From: Marinobacterium ramblicola
Lineage (GTDB): Bacteria > Pseudomonadota > Gammaproteobacteria > Pseudomonadales > Balneatricaceae
Length of the DNA stretch: 64,000 nucleotides
NCBI RefSeq assembly: GCF_019084545.1
Contig: NZ_JAHREP010000013.1
Span: 1-64,000 of the forward strand
Direction: 5' to 3'
The stretch's first letter is position 1; the number at the start of each line of letters is the position of its first letter. The notes beneath the pieces are model-generated. The model had not been told where the DNA came from, made no database searches, and saw only the letters and a list, made by a program, of their open reading frames with translations. Both the position numbers and the translations under genes were made by a program. Below, piece by piece: positions 1-8,069 of the stretch.

Positions 1-104
1 ACCATCCACACCGGCTCGATCCACTCGGAGCGCTTCATCTTCATCAGCAGGTCGGTGCCGATGTTACCGGGGCCGATGATTACCGCTTTCAGTTTCTTGG
101 CCAT
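1..104 (-). CDS. mhpF: Acetaldehyde dehydrogenase (acylating), 5' part only
   Basis: Only the first 34 codons are in the window; the gene continues past base 1. The visible N-terminus begins MAKKLKAVIIGPGNIGTDLL, the NAD-binding Rossmann start (GPGNIGTD) typical of MhpF/BphJ/DmpF. This family oxidises acetaldehyde to acetyl-CoA while bound to 4-hydroxy-2-oxovalerate aldolase. It starts 14 bases after the ligase stop codon, so it is co-transcribed with the meta-cleavage operon. The aldolase partner would be expected just beyond the window edge. The family call is confident despite the short fragment because this N-terminus is highly conserved. Confidence 0.85.
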   Translation of the reverse strand, partial: MAKKLKAVIIGPGNIGTDLLMKMKRSEWIEPVWM

Positions 105-118
105 GCTGTACTCACCCG

Positions 119-1963
119 TTAAATAATGCTGATCACTGTGTCTTGTGCCTTTTCTGCGTACAGGCGCTTCACGTCCTCACTGCGCGTCTCCAGCAGCCGA
201 CGCTGGTTCAGGTTGCCCTTGTCGGTCACCTCGCCCAGCTCCAGCGACGGCGGCGTTTCCAGGATCAATGCCCTGCATACGCGTTGCGCTGAGCCCTGGG
301 CCTGCCTTGCCATCACCACCAGTTCGTTTTCGAGCGCGTTACGCACGGCGGCACTCGCCATCAACTCACTGCCGCTCAGTTCGCCCTTGGCATCGCCGGC
401 CAGCTTGCGCATACCGGGACCCGGCACCAGCATCAGCCCCAGATACTCCCGGTCATGCCCGGTCACCACGGCATCGGTGACCAGATCGCCGAGGTATTTG
501 TGCACATTGGCGCGGATACCGGCGACGCAGACCCAGGTACCGGTGTTGAGTTTGAAGTCCTCGGAAACACGGCCGTTGAACAGGATCCCCCTGGAGGGGT
601 CCTCGGCATCGACCAGACGCCCGGCATCGCCGATGCGATAGAACCCCTGCTCGTCGAATGCCGCTGCTGTGGTGTCCGGATCGTGCAGATACTCGCTGAA
701 AACGTTCGGCCCCTTGATGCGCATCTCCAGCTTGGAGCCGTTGGGCACGAAGCGGATCTGCACACCCGGAAACGGCACGCCGATATTGCCCGCCCTCTCC
801 AGCCGCCAGTGCACGTTGGTGTTGGCCGGCGCGGTCTCGGTCGCGCCCCAGGAGGTGGTGAAGAACACATCGTTACCGGTCTCGGCGCACATCTGCTTGA
901 GTTCGTCCCATATGGGAGCAGGCAGCGCGGCGGCGGCGTAGAACAGCATGTCCAGATTGCCGAAGAACTCCCGCTTCAGCTCCTCGTCCTCGCGCAGGTA
1001 GCCCAGCAGCACCTCGAACCCCTTGGGCACGTTGAAATAGAGGTTGGGCTTGATCTCCCTCAGGTTGCGGATGCTTTGATCCATCAACCCCGGCACCGGC
1101 TTGCCGTTGTCGATATACAGGGTACCGCCGTTACGCAGCACCAGGTTGAAGTTGTGATTGCTGCCGAAGGTGTGGCTCCAGGGCAGCCAGTCCAGCACCC
1201 GCGGTGCTTCGCGCTCGATGAAAGGATAGTACTGCGCGATCATCTGCTGGTTGGCGCACATCATGCGCTGGGTGTTGACGACGATCTTCGGCACTCCGGT
1301 GGAGCCGGAGGTGAGCATGTACTTGGCATGCGTATCCGGCGTCAGTGCCGCAAAAAGCCGTTCCACCTCGGGACCCGCCGGCGTGTCGAGCAACTGCCGG
1401 ATCGGCAGCACACCGTCGCACTCCAGATGGTTGCGCGAGGCGATAAACGTATCCACACCCTCGCAAGCCGCGAACGCCTCGGCAAACTGCAGCGCATCGT
1501 CGGCATAGACGGCGCAGGGATTGAGCCGCTCGATGATGGAACGCAGGCGCTCATGGGTTTTCGCCACCAGCGAGTAGGCCACCGACACCGAGGTCACCGG
1601 AATGCCGATATGCATCGCCGCCACCATCATCAGCGCGTGATCGACGGAGTTGCCGGACAGGATCACCAGCGGCCTTTTTTTGTCGGATTCGGGGTCCAGC
1701 AGCCCGAGATTGATCATCCCCTGGGCGATGCGATGAACCGAATTGCGGAACTCCCGGTAACCCAGGGCTCTCCAGCCTTCACCTACGCGCTCACCGATAA
1801 AGATCTGATCGCCGCGCTCCTCGGCCCACTTCTCCAGCCAGTCGCCGACACAGCGCTCATAGGGCTGTAACGGGGTTTGCGATTCGAGTACAAAGGAGCC
1901 ATCCGGCTGATAGGTCGCTGTCGTGCGGGTAGCCGGCAGCGAAGCGAAGATATTTTCACCCAT
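119..1963 (-). CDS. Feruloyl-CoA synthase-like aryl/acyl-CoA ligase (AMP-forming)
   Basis: A 614-residue ANL-superfamily ligase that would activate an aromatic or phenylpropanoid acid to its CoA thioester with ATP. The AMP-binding loop TSGSTGVPK lies near residues 218-226, followed by the GATETAP adenylation motif and, near the C-terminus, GRVSEDFKLNTGTW, a form characteristic of the feruloyl-CoA synthase branch. I chose the ATG at 1963 because AAGGG sits eight bases upstream; a GTG at 1993 is also in frame but lies inside an inverted repeat. It sits near the 3' end of the ring-cleavage operon, which suggests the operon handles an aromatic acid or a side-chain acid. The true substrate cannot be read from sequence. 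Confidence 0.85.
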   Translation of the reverse strand: MGENIFASLPATRTTATYQPDGSFVLESQTPLQPYERCVGDWLEKWAEERGDQIFIGERVGEGWRALGYREFRNSVHRIAQGMINLGLLDPESDKKRPLVILSGNSVDHALMMVAAMHIGIPVTSVSVAYSLVAKTHERLRSIIERLNPCAVYADDALQFAEAFAACEGVDTFIASRNHLECDGVLPIRQLLDTPAGPEVERLFAALTPDTHAKYMLTSGSTGVPKIVVNTQRMMCANQQMIAQYYPFIEREAPRVLDWLPWSHTFGSNHNFNLVLRNGGTLYIDNGKPVPGLMDQSIRNLREIKPNLYFNVPKGFEVLLGYLREDEELKREFFGNLDMLFYAAAALPAPIWDELKQMCAETGNDVFFTTSWGATETAPANTNVHWRLERAGNIGVPFPGVQIRFVPNGSKLEMRIKGPNVFSEYLHDPDTTAAAFDEQGFYRIGDAGRLVDAEDPSRGILFNGRVSEDFKLNTGTWVCVAGIRANVHKYLGDLVTDAVVTGHDREYLGLMLVPGPGMRKLAGDAKGELSGSELMASAAVRNALENELVVMARQAQGSAQRVCRALILETPPSLELGEVTDKGNLNQRRLLETRSEDVKRLYAEKAQDTVISII

Positions 1964-1988
1964 AATAAATACCCTTATTTTTATATTG

Positions 1989-2049
1989 GGCACCTCGGCA
2001 AACCTACTGCGCGACTCGTGAGCTGCGTTGCACGGTTTTTCGAGGTGCC
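1989..2049 (-). promoter_or_regulatory. Intercistronic inverted repeat between hydratase and ligase genes
   Basis: A perfect 9-bp inverted repeat (GGCACCTCG at 1989-1997, CGAGGTGCC at 2041-2049) frames 43 bases in the gap between the hydratase stop and the ligase start. In the minus-strand mRNA it would fold as a long hairpin just upstream of the ligase ribosome site. No U-run follows, so it is not a standard terminator. Tuning of downstream expression or mRNA processing is possible. Confidence 0.4.
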
Positions 2050-2059
2050 TGTGGGTCTA

Positions 2060-2851
2060 TCAGCGCGCGGTCAGCACCAGGCGCTCGAGTCCAGCGAAGT
2101 CGAACGCGATCTCGCACCCCGGCGTGATCGGCACCATCGGCGCCATCGCCCCGGACAGCACGATCTGACCCCGCTTGATCGGCACTTCCAGCTCGTTCAG
2201 CTTTTTCACCAGCCAGTGGGTCGCCAACAGTGGATTACCCAGGCACGCCTCGCCTCTACCCTTCACCACGCCCTGGGGGGCCGAGATGCTCAGTTCCAGG
2301 GCACCGAAATCAACGCCGCGCGGACTGAAGGTCTTGGCGCCGACCAGATAGCGCGCCGAGGAGGCGTTATCGGCGATGGTGTCGACGATGCCGATCTTCC
2401 AATCGCGTACCACCGAGTCGACGATCTCGATCACCGGGAAGAAGAGGTCGATCTCCGCCTGCAGCTCCATGAAGGTCAGATCGGCGCGGTCGATATCGTT
2501 TTTGAATACGAAGCCGATCTCGCCCTCCGCCTTGGGCGCAATCAGGCGGCTGCAGTCGAGCGTTTCGCCCTGGTTCAGCTCCATATCGGCGAACAGCACA
2601 CCGTAGTCGGGCTGGCCGACGCCGAGTTGCTCCTGCACCGCCTTGGAGGTGAGGCCGATCTTGTAGCCGACCACGCGCCCACCGTCGGCGATACGCCGGG
2701 CGTTGACCCGCTGCTGGATCGCGTAGGCGTCGTCCATATCGAACTGTGGATACGCCGCCGAGATGGGGTCGATGGCACAGGCGTCGGCTCTTGCGTTAAT
2801 TATCCGTTGCGCGACAGCATCGAACTGTTCGCTAAAGGAGGCGTGAGACAT
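2060..2851 (-). CDS. mhpD: 2-keto-4-pentenoate (2-hydroxypenta-2,4-dienoate) hydratase
   Basis: A 263-residue protein of the MhpD/XylJ/BphH hydratase family, which adds water to 2-hydroxypenta-2,4-dienoate to give 4-hydroxy-2-oxovalerate, the aldolase substrate. Full family length with recognisable blocks: VGYKIGLTS near residue 61, EGEIGFV near 110 and the conserved GNPLLA block near 205. The start ATG overlaps the stop of the upstream nitronate monooxygenase (TAATG), indicating translational coupling. With the acylating acetaldehyde dehydrogenase downstream it forms the lower meta-cleavage pathway. 4-Oxalocrotonate decarboxylase is a close homologue, but the hydrolase-type upper pathway here fits hydratase better. 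Confidence 0.88.
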   Translation of the reverse strand: MSHASFSEQFDAVAQRIINARADACAIDPISAAYPQFDMDDAYAIQQRVNARRIADGGRVVGYKIGLTSKAVQEQLGVGQPDYGVLFADMELNQGETLDCSRLIAPKAEGEIGFVFKNDIDRADLTFMELQAEIDLFFPVIEIVDSVVRDWKIGIVDTIADNASSARYLVGAKTFSPRGVDFGALELSISAPQGVVKGRGEACLGNPLLATHWLVKKLNELEVPIKRGQIVLSGAMAPMVPITPGCEIAFDFAGLERLVLTAR

Positions 2852-3789
2852 TACAGATACCTCTCCGACAGCTGGTTGATCCGCTGCAGTGCCGTGCAGA
2901 ACTCAGCGTGCATCTCATCCACTATCGCCAGGCACTCCTGTACCTGTTTGATGGTGCCGACCCCTTGACCTGCGGACCAGACATCCTTCCACGCCTTGTT
3001 GGCGGTGGAGATATCGCCGGAGAAGTCGATCGTCTTGCCCTCGCCGCTCGCCTCCGGCGAGATGCCGCACCTGTCCAGGCTGGCTTTCATCCAGTTGGCG
3101 GCGACGCCGCTGACCGCCTTGGTCTCGATGACATCGTCCAGGCCGGAACTGACCAGCATCGCCTTGTACTCTTCACTGGCGAAGCTCTCCCTGGCGGAGA
3201 TGAAGCGGGTGCCGGAGACGACGAAATCGGCACCGGCCGCGAGCATGCCGGCAATATCGGCACCACGGGAGATACAGCCGGCGATCCCGAGCGGGCCATC
3301 CCAGAACTCACGCACCTCGGCGATAAACGCCAGCGGGTTGTAGCGGCCGGTATGGCCGCCTGCGCCCTGAGTCACCAGGATCAAGCCATCGACACCGGCG
3401 GCGATCGACTTCTTCGCCATCCCCGGCGTGATCACGTCGGCGAACACCTGGCCGCCGTAGCCCTTGACCACATCCATCACCCGCGCCGGCGAACCCAGCG
3501 CCGTGGACACGATGGAGGGCTGATACTTGCGCACCAACTCGATCTCACGATCGAAGCGGTCGTAGGTGGAGTGCACGATCATGTTGAACAGCCAGGGCAG
3601 CCCGTCATCACTGAGCTCGGCATGGACCTGGCCCATCCACTGATCCAGCGTTTCCACGGTGCGGGCGTTGGCTGCAGGCAGGCTGCCGACCACTCCGGCG
3701 CGGGCACTGGCGATCACCAGATCAGGCGAAGAGACCAGGAACATCGGTGCCACCAGCAGCGGCAGACGCGTGGTTTCGAAGAGGTTCAC
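2851..3789 (-). CDS. Nitronate monooxygenase family (2-nitropropane dioxygenase-like) FMN enzyme
   Basis: A 312-residue TIM-barrel flavoprotein. The N-terminus reads RLPLLVAPMFLVSSPDL, the usual family opening, and GAGGHTGR near residue 140 is the phosphate-binding/FMN loop with the conserved His. The family oxidises alkyl nitronates with O2, but many members have other or unknown substrates. The start is a GTG at 3789 preceded by AAGGAG about ten bases upstream; the stop overlaps the hydratase start (TAATG). It is unusual inside a ring-dihydroxylation/meta-cleavage operon. It could serve a nitro-substituted substrate, detoxify a nitronate, or act as an enoyl-type flavoenzyme. The family call is firm; the role is unknown. 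Confidence 0.85.
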   Translation of the reverse strand: MNLFETTRLPLLVAPMFLVSSPDLVIASARAGVVGSLPAANARTVETLDQWMGQVHAELSDDGLPWLFNMIVHSTYDRFDREIELVRKYQPSIVSTALGSPARVMDVVKGYGGQVFADVITPGMAKKSIAAGVDGLILVTQGAGGHTGRYNPLAFIAEVREFWDGPLGIAGCISRGADIAGMLAAGADFVVSGTRFISARESFASEEYKAMLVSSGLDDVIETKAVSGVAANWMKASLDRCGISPEASGEGKTIDFSGDISTANKAWKDVWSAGQGVGTIKQVQECLAIVDEMHAEFCTALQRINQLSERYL

Positions 3790-3810
3790 TATTCTTATGC
3801 TCCTTTCTAA

Positions 3811-3855
3811 TTTTTATCGGGCGACTTTTTATCGAGCAGCCATTTATCTGGCGAC
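3811..3855 (-). repeat. Three tandem 15-bp units spanning the end of the dehydrogenase gene
   Basis: Units at 3811-3825, 3826-3840 and 3841-3855 are near-identical 15-mers. On the minus strand they read GTCGCCAGATAA..., GCTGCTCGATAA... and GTCGCCCGATAA..., so each copy encodes the same x-Ala-Arg-stop ending in the same frame. The first copy is the true C-terminus of the dihydrodiol dehydrogenase; the others lie in the gap before the nitronate monooxygenase. Confidence 0.7.
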
Positions 3856-4626
3856 CCAGCCACCATCGCTGTGGATCACACAGCCAGTGGTCATCGGCGA
3901 CTGCTCGTTCGAAGCCAGCACAACATAGAACGCAGTATGATCTTCCGGCGCCGCAATGCGTTTGAGCGGTACCGCATTGGCGGCGTTTTCACTGAAGCCG
4001 TTGATATGATTGAGCGGTTGCGCACGGTCGGTCAGCCCCTCCACCGATTTCATCTCGGTATCGGTCGCTCCCGGTGAGACGCCGTTCACCCGAACCTCCG
4101 GCGCCATCTCGTAAGCCAGCTGTTTGATCATGCCGACCACCGCATGCTTGGAGGTGACATAGAGAATACCGCCACCGCCGGGATAGAAGCCGGAGTTGGA
4201 GACGGTCAGAACGACCGCCCCCCGGTTCCGCTTAAGCTCCTCCATCGCCGCCCGCACCCCGTTCAGATAACCGAGCAGGTTGACGTGAAACAGCCTATCG
4301 AAGCTCGCCTCGAGCTTTTCCGGCGCGATCTTGCATAGCGGTACGAAGTAATCGAACAGCGCCGCGTTGCCGACGAAAATATCGAGCTTGCCGAAAGCGG
4401 CGACCGTATCGGCCACCGCCCGGGCATTATCCTCGTAGCAGGTCACATCGCCATGCACGATGATCAGCTGATCCGGATAATCCCGCTTCAGCGCCTGCAG
4501 CTTAGGCTCGTTGATATCGAGCACCGCCACCCTGGCGCCTTCGCGGATATAGCGCTCCACCACCGCACGACCGATCCCTTCGGCACCGCCGGACACCAGA
4601 GCGACTTTAGACTCGAGTGTTTTCAT
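3844..4626 (-). CDS. cis-dihydrodiol dehydrogenase (short-chain dehydrogenase, BphB/HcaB-like)
   Basis: A 260-residue SDR that would oxidise the cis-dihydrodiol made by the adjacent Rieske dioxygenase to a catechol, reducing NAD+. The nucleotide loop is SGGAEGIGRA near residue 12 and the catalytic Tyr-Lys pair lies in YVTSK near residue 155, after a Ser in TVSNSG. The C-terminus TGCVIHSDGGW is the BphB-type ending. The upstream beta-subunit gene stops with TGA directly abutting an in-frame GTG at 4632; the ATG at 4626 is an equally possible start. Position between the oxygenase and the ring-cleavage genes supports the dihydrodiol role over other SDR functions. Confidence 0.82.
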   Translation of the reverse strand: MKTLESKVALVSGGAEGIGRAVVERYIREGARVAVLDINEPKLQALKRDYPDQLIIVHGDVTCYEDNARAVADTVAAFGKLDIFVGNAALFDYFVPLCKIAPEKLEASFDRLFHVNLLGYLNGVRAAMEELKRNRGAVVLTVSNSGFYPGGGGILYVTSKHAVVGMIKQLAYEMAPEVRVNGVSPGATDTEMKSVEGLTDRAQPLNHINGFSENAANAVPLKRIAAPEDHTAFYVVLASNEQSPMTTGCVIHSDGGWVAR

Positions 4627-4632
4627 ACCCAC

Positions 4633-5184
4633 TCACAGGAAAGTGTTGATGTTCTTGCAGGTCAGGGTCGCGTTGGGGATCAGGATCAAGCGTTGCTTGA
4701 TCTTGAAACTCCCCCCCTCCTGCACCAGCAAATCCCTGCGACGGCCATGGATCACATACTGCTCGTCAAGGCCGCGACTGCGCACGCTCTGGAACACCGA
4801 GTGCACGACGTACTCGCCATCCGTTTCGCCATAGTACACCTCTATATTGGAGACTTGGTGCACATTGCGCGTGGCCGGGTTCTCGGCCCAGGCGGAGGGC
4901 TGCTTGAAGCGGGCGACACGACGCCCCAGATCACGCAGACCGTCATCGAAGTAAGCCATGTGGTCGGCGGCGTAGAAGCCGTGCTCGAGCAGGTTCTCGC
5001 GACGACGGTTCTCGATGCCGGGCATCCAGTAGTGGATATCCTCATGCATCAGCGCCAGCCAGTCGTCAAAGCGCTCCTCGTCCAGCAGACGGTACTCGTA
5101 GGCCAGAAAACAGCTGATCTTGTGGTGCTGCTCGAAGGAGACCGGGTACTGCTGCCCATTCTGTTTTTCGATCTGTGCGCTCAT
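4633..5184 (-). CDS. Aromatic-ring-hydroxylating dioxygenase, beta (small) subunit
   Basis: 183 residues, the normal size of a Rieske dioxygenase beta subunit (cystatin-like alpha+beta fold), which is structural and completes an alpha3beta3 hexamer. Recognisable stretches are ALMHEDIHYWMP and the C-terminal FKIKQRLILIPN. The start ATG at 5184 overlaps the alpha-subunit stop (TAATG), which fixes the start and indicates coupled, stoichiometric translation. It has no catalytic metal site of its own. Confidence 0.92.
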   Translation of the reverse strand: MSAQIEKQNGQQYPVSFEQHHKISCFLAYEYRLLDEERFDDWLALMHEDIHYWMPGIENRRRENLLEHGFYAADHMAYFDDGLRDLGRRVARFKQPSAWAENPATRNVHQVSNIEVYYGETDGEYVVHSVFQSVRSRGLDEQYVIHGRRRDLLVQEGGSFKIKQRLILIPNATLTCKNINTFL

Positions 5185-6530
5185 TACTCGGCCTCCTGCT
5201 TGCCAAAGTTGCGATTGGGCAGTTCCGACCAGCGCTTCGTGCTCAGGTGATCGAACCACTGCTGGTAGTAGGCACGGGCGTTGGCCTCGTTCAGTTGCCC
5301 CTTGAACACGTTACCCGGCAGTGAGGTCTCTTCCGCGCGACTGTTCATGCCCAGCCCGATGTAGAGATCCTGCGCCGCAGTCACCCGCCCCTTGGCGGTC
5401 TTGGTGCAGTACTCCCAGTTTTCGCCATCGTCCATCTCGAACACGCCGGTGGGCGAGAAGGTCATCATCGCGCCCTTGCGCCACTTCTCCTTGATCTCCT
5501 GCGGCGCGCTCTTGTTGACCACCACCCAGGTGAACAGCTCGATCTTGTTCGGCCCGCGTGGCTGCCAGACCCGCACGGTGTTCTGCCCGGCCAGGAAGGA
5601 GAAATTGGGGAAGAGGGTGCAGGAGGAGACGGCACCGATCATGTTGGCGCGGAACTCGCCCAGGCGTTCGGCCACCGACGGTTTGATGGTGTGCAGATAC
5701 TTGTTCAGCGCACTCTCGCCCAGCACCGCCACGTTGCCGACGGTATCCAGCGCAAACTCGTAGCCGTGGCCGTTCCAGTTCACCGAGTAGGACTCCTCGA
5801 AATCGCTGACCTTGGCCACCGAACCGCCGAGCATGGCACGGGCCGCGGAATCGTGGGTCCAGCCGGCATGCAGGATATCGCCGACGAAGTTCTCCGCCGC
5901 GATCTTCCAGTTGCAGTCATAGGTGGAGCGGATACAGCCGCCGACAAACTCGGTGCCGCCCTCCTGGTTGTCGAACAGCGCATCCAAGTACCAGGTCATC
6001 GGCCCCAGGTACTCCTGCAATGTCGGCGCTTCCGGGTCGAAGGTGGCGAACACCAGCCCCTTCCAGGACTCGACCTGGGCTACCTCTTTCAACCCCCACT
6101 TGGCCTTGTCGAAATCGCTGGCCTCATAGATGCCGGATTCGTGCTGACCGACCAGATTACCGGCGACGTTGAACGACCAGCCGTGGTAGTTGCAGATAAA
6201 GCCACGGGTGCTGCCGGACTCGGCGAAGCAGACCTTGTTGCCACGGTGCGGGCAGGCGTTCAGGAACACCTTGATACCGCCATCCTTCTGACGAATGACG
6301 ATCACCTCGTCCTCGCCCATGGTGGTGGTGACGTAGTCGCCGGTATTGGGGATCTGTGACTCGTGCGCCACGAACAGCCAGCAGCGGGCGAAGATCTTCT
6401 CCAACTCCTGTTCGTAGATCTTCTGGTCATAGAAGATCCTCCCCGAGATACGGCCATCCTCGATATCGCAGACCTCCTTCAGGTTCTCCAGGCTGTCCGT
6501 CACATCGATCGTTTTTATTATGTTGCTCAT
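5184..6530 (-). CDS. Aromatic-ring-hydroxylating dioxygenase, alpha (large) subunit
   Basis: 448 residues, typical for the catalytic subunit of biphenyl/phenylpropionate-type dioxygenases. The Rieske [2Fe-2S] ligands are C93, H95, C113 and H116 (CPHRG ... CNYHGW, 17 residues between the pairs). The mononuclear iron site follows in NFVGDILHAGWTH, with D218 bridging and H221 and H226 as ligands. It takes electrons from the ferredoxin encoded directly upstream and inserts both atoms of O2 into an aromatic ring to give a cis-dihydrodiol. No reductase gene is in the window, so electron supply to the ferredoxin must come from elsewhere. Substrate range cannot be inferred. Confidence 0.93.
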   Translation of the reverse strand: MSNIIKTIDVTDSLENLKEVCDIEDGRISGRIFYDQKIYEQELEKIFARCWLFVAHESQIPNTGDYVTTTMGEDEVIVIRQKDGGIKVFLNACPHRGNKVCFAESGSTRGFICNYHGWSFNVAGNLVGQHESGIYEASDFDKAKWGLKEVAQVESWKGLVFATFDPEAPTLQEYLGPMTWYLDALFDNQEGGTEFVGGCIRSTYDCNWKIAAENFVGDILHAGWTHDSAARAMLGGSVAKVSDFEESYSVNWNGHGYEFALDTVGNVAVLGESALNKYLHTIKPSVAERLGEFRANMIGAVSSCTLFPNFSFLAGQNTVRVWQPRGPNKIELFTWVVVNKSAPQEIKEKWRKGAMMTFSPTGVFEMDDGENWEYCTKTAKGRVTAAQDLYIGLGMNSRAEETSLPGNVFKGQLNEANARAYYQQWFDHLSTKRWSELPNRNFGKQEAE

Positions 6531-6542
6531 CAGTCGTTACCT

Positions 6543-6884
6543 TTAGCCTTTTGCGATCAATGCAGGTGCGGCTACTTCGACGAGGGCGTAGATCGCATCG
6601 CCCTCTATTGCGACTGGATAGGTGCGCAGATCGATCTCGCAGGGAAACCCCTGCGCCCTACCCGTTGGAATATGGAACTGCCCCCAGTGCACCGGACAGA
6701 CGATCATCTCGTCCTCGATGTCACCTTCGGCCAGAGAGGCGGTGGCGTGGGTGCATAGATCGGCGGTGGCGTAGTAGTTGCCTCCCAGGTTGTACACCGC
6801 GATATCGCCGTGCTCGCTGTTGTCGATTCTCTTGACCTGGTTTTCCGCCAGATCCGAGGTTTTGCACAGGTATACCTTTTCCAT
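6543..6884 (-). CDS. Rieske-type ferredoxin component of the ring dioxygenase
   Basis: 113 residues, the BphF/HcaC/CarAc size class. Ligands C44, H46, C63 and H66 lie in CTHATA ... CPVHWGQF with 16 residues between pairs. It shuttles single electrons to the oxygenase alpha subunit. The ATG at 6884 is preferred because GAGG lies five bases before it; a GTG six codons upstream is less well placed. It lies between the extradiol gene and the alpha subunit in the same operon. Confidence 0.92.
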   Translation of the reverse strand: MEKVYLCKTSDLAENQVKRIDNSEHGDIAVYNLGGNYYATADLCTHATASLAEGDIEDEMIVCPVHWGQFHIPTGRAQGFPCEIDLRTYPVAIEGDAIYALVEVAAPALIAKG

Positions 6885-6918
6885 CACCGCCTCACACTTC
6901 ACGCTGTTTTCAGCTCAA

Positions 6919-7758
6919 TTAGACTCGTAATTCAATCAGACCCAGCCCTGTGACCCAGGCCGGTACCGGCTGGTACTCGACCAGTTCACCGCGAGCCGCG
7001 CCGGACGCCGCCATGGCGCAGATAAAGTTACGGATCTCCATCGCGCCGTTGCCACCCCGCGCCAGGATCTCGTCGTCGCCCAGCGCAACCAGAGCATCGA
7101 TATTCATCGTGCAACACAGATCGATGATGTAACGATCGAACTCCTCGTTGACCTGACCGGACTCCTTGGTACCGACCCAGTGACTGATGCCGCCGCTGCC
7201 GATAAAGGCCACCTTGTCATCGCCCTCGAACGCCAGCACCGCAGCGCGGATCTGCTCGCCCAGTTCACGGGCACGATGAGTGGTGATAAAGGGATCCACC
7301 GCACTGGCCAGATAGACCGGTACCGCCTTGATCTCACGCCCGCTCAGTTCTGCGGCACGCTGCACGATCAGTTGGTAGGGGATGGAGAAGGCATGGTCGG
7401 TGGTAAAGGAGCGTGCCACCGCCCAGTCGAAACCGAACTCGGCGCCATGCTCGGCGATCGCCGTGGCCAGCGCCTCGTTGTTGGCAATCTGCTCCCTCTT
7501 CAGCCCCGGCAACTGATCCAGCGGCCCCTCGACATGCCCGGTGGCGATGCAGTACTTGGGTAGGCAGGTGGTACCGAACAGCATGTAGTGGTCGTTGCCG
7601 ACGATCACTGCCGTGGTCGCGCCACTCGCGGCGAGACGCTCGGCGCAGTTCTCGAACGCACCCCATACCCTTTCCGCCTGATCGGCGGGCGCCGCATCGC
7701 GCGCCACGAACATCACCGGATCGTGCGGCACCAGAAAACCGCCGACTATCTCTGCCAT
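6919..7758 (-). CDS. Extradiol ring-cleavage dioxygenase, LigB/CarBb-like catalytic subunit
   Basis: 279 residues of the class III (LigB-type) extradiol dioxygenases. The iron ligands of LigB are matched almost position for position: H12 (VPHDPV), H57 (GNDHYM) and E241 (AMEIRNF). H122 (TTDHAF) and H193 (GSGGISHW) correspond to active-site histidines of LigB. It would open a catechol next to the diol, using O2 and Fe(II). Start ATG at 7758 has AGGGG nine bases upstream; a GTG at 7764 abuts the LigA-like stop. The separate small LigA-like subunit directly upstream makes the pair resemble CarBaBb of carbazole degradation rather than one-chain MhpB. Confidence 0.88.
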   Translation of the reverse strand: MAEIVGGFLVPHDPVMFVARDAAPADQAERVWGAFENCAERLAASGATTAVIVGNDHYMLFGTTCLPKYCIATGHVEGPLDQLPGLKREQIANNEALATAIAEHGAEFGFDWAVARSFTTDHAFSIPYQLIVQRAAELSGREIKAVPVYLASAVDPFITTHRARELGEQIRAAVLAFEGDDKVAFIGSGGISHWVGTKESGQVNEEFDRYIIDLCCTMNIDALVALGDDEILARGGNGAMEIRNFICAMAASGAARGELVEYQPVPAWVTGLGLIELRV

Positions 7759-7764
7759 CTTCAC

Positions 7765-8049
7765 TTACCCCTTGATTGAGCCTGAGAACCCGGATTCGGA
7801 ACCGAGCTTCCTGTTATAGGTGGACATCTGACGCTCGGGGGACATCTCGATCCAGTACCCCATGGTCAACAGCGGACTGACGCCCGCCTCCTGCAGCCCC
7901 TTGACGTCAAACTCCAGGATCATGCGGACATCCTCGGCACCCAGCGGAAAGCGGCTCAGGAACTGCGTCGGGTTCTCCTTGAATTTCACCTTCGAGAACC
8001 GGTCCACCGACAGATTCCACAACACCCTTTCAAGCACATCTCGTTTCAT
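7765..8049 (-). CDS. LigA/CarBa-like small subunit of the extradiol dioxygenase
   Basis: 94 residues, starting MKRDVLERVLWNL at an ATG (8049). The body is mostly helical and ends NRKLGSESGFSGSIKG, resembling the LigA-subunit domain that caps the LigB active site. At this length it is closer to CarBa than to the longer Sphingobium LigA. It sits between the hydrolase gene (stop at 8070) and the LigB-like gene (six-base gap from its stop to the ATG at 7758), as expected for an obligate alpha/beta enzyme. It has no metal ligands; its role is structural and substrate-shaping. Confidence 0.78.
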   Translation of the reverse strand: MKRDVLERVLWNLSVDRFSKVKFKENPTQFLSRFPLGAEDVRMILEFDVKGLQEAGVSPLLTMGYWIEMSPERQMSTYNRKLGSESGFSGSIKG

Positions 8050-8069
8050 TGAAATCACCCGTCTCTCAA

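Noticed and set aside
455-1870. 471-codon open frame on the plus strand
   Set aside because: It is antisense to the well-supported CoA ligase gene, has His/Gln/Gly-rich composition typical of GC-rich shadow frames and no recognisable domain.
1877-2968. 363-codon open frame on the plus strand
   Set aside because: It runs across the antisense of two genes and the gap between them, with no ribosome site or protein-family character.
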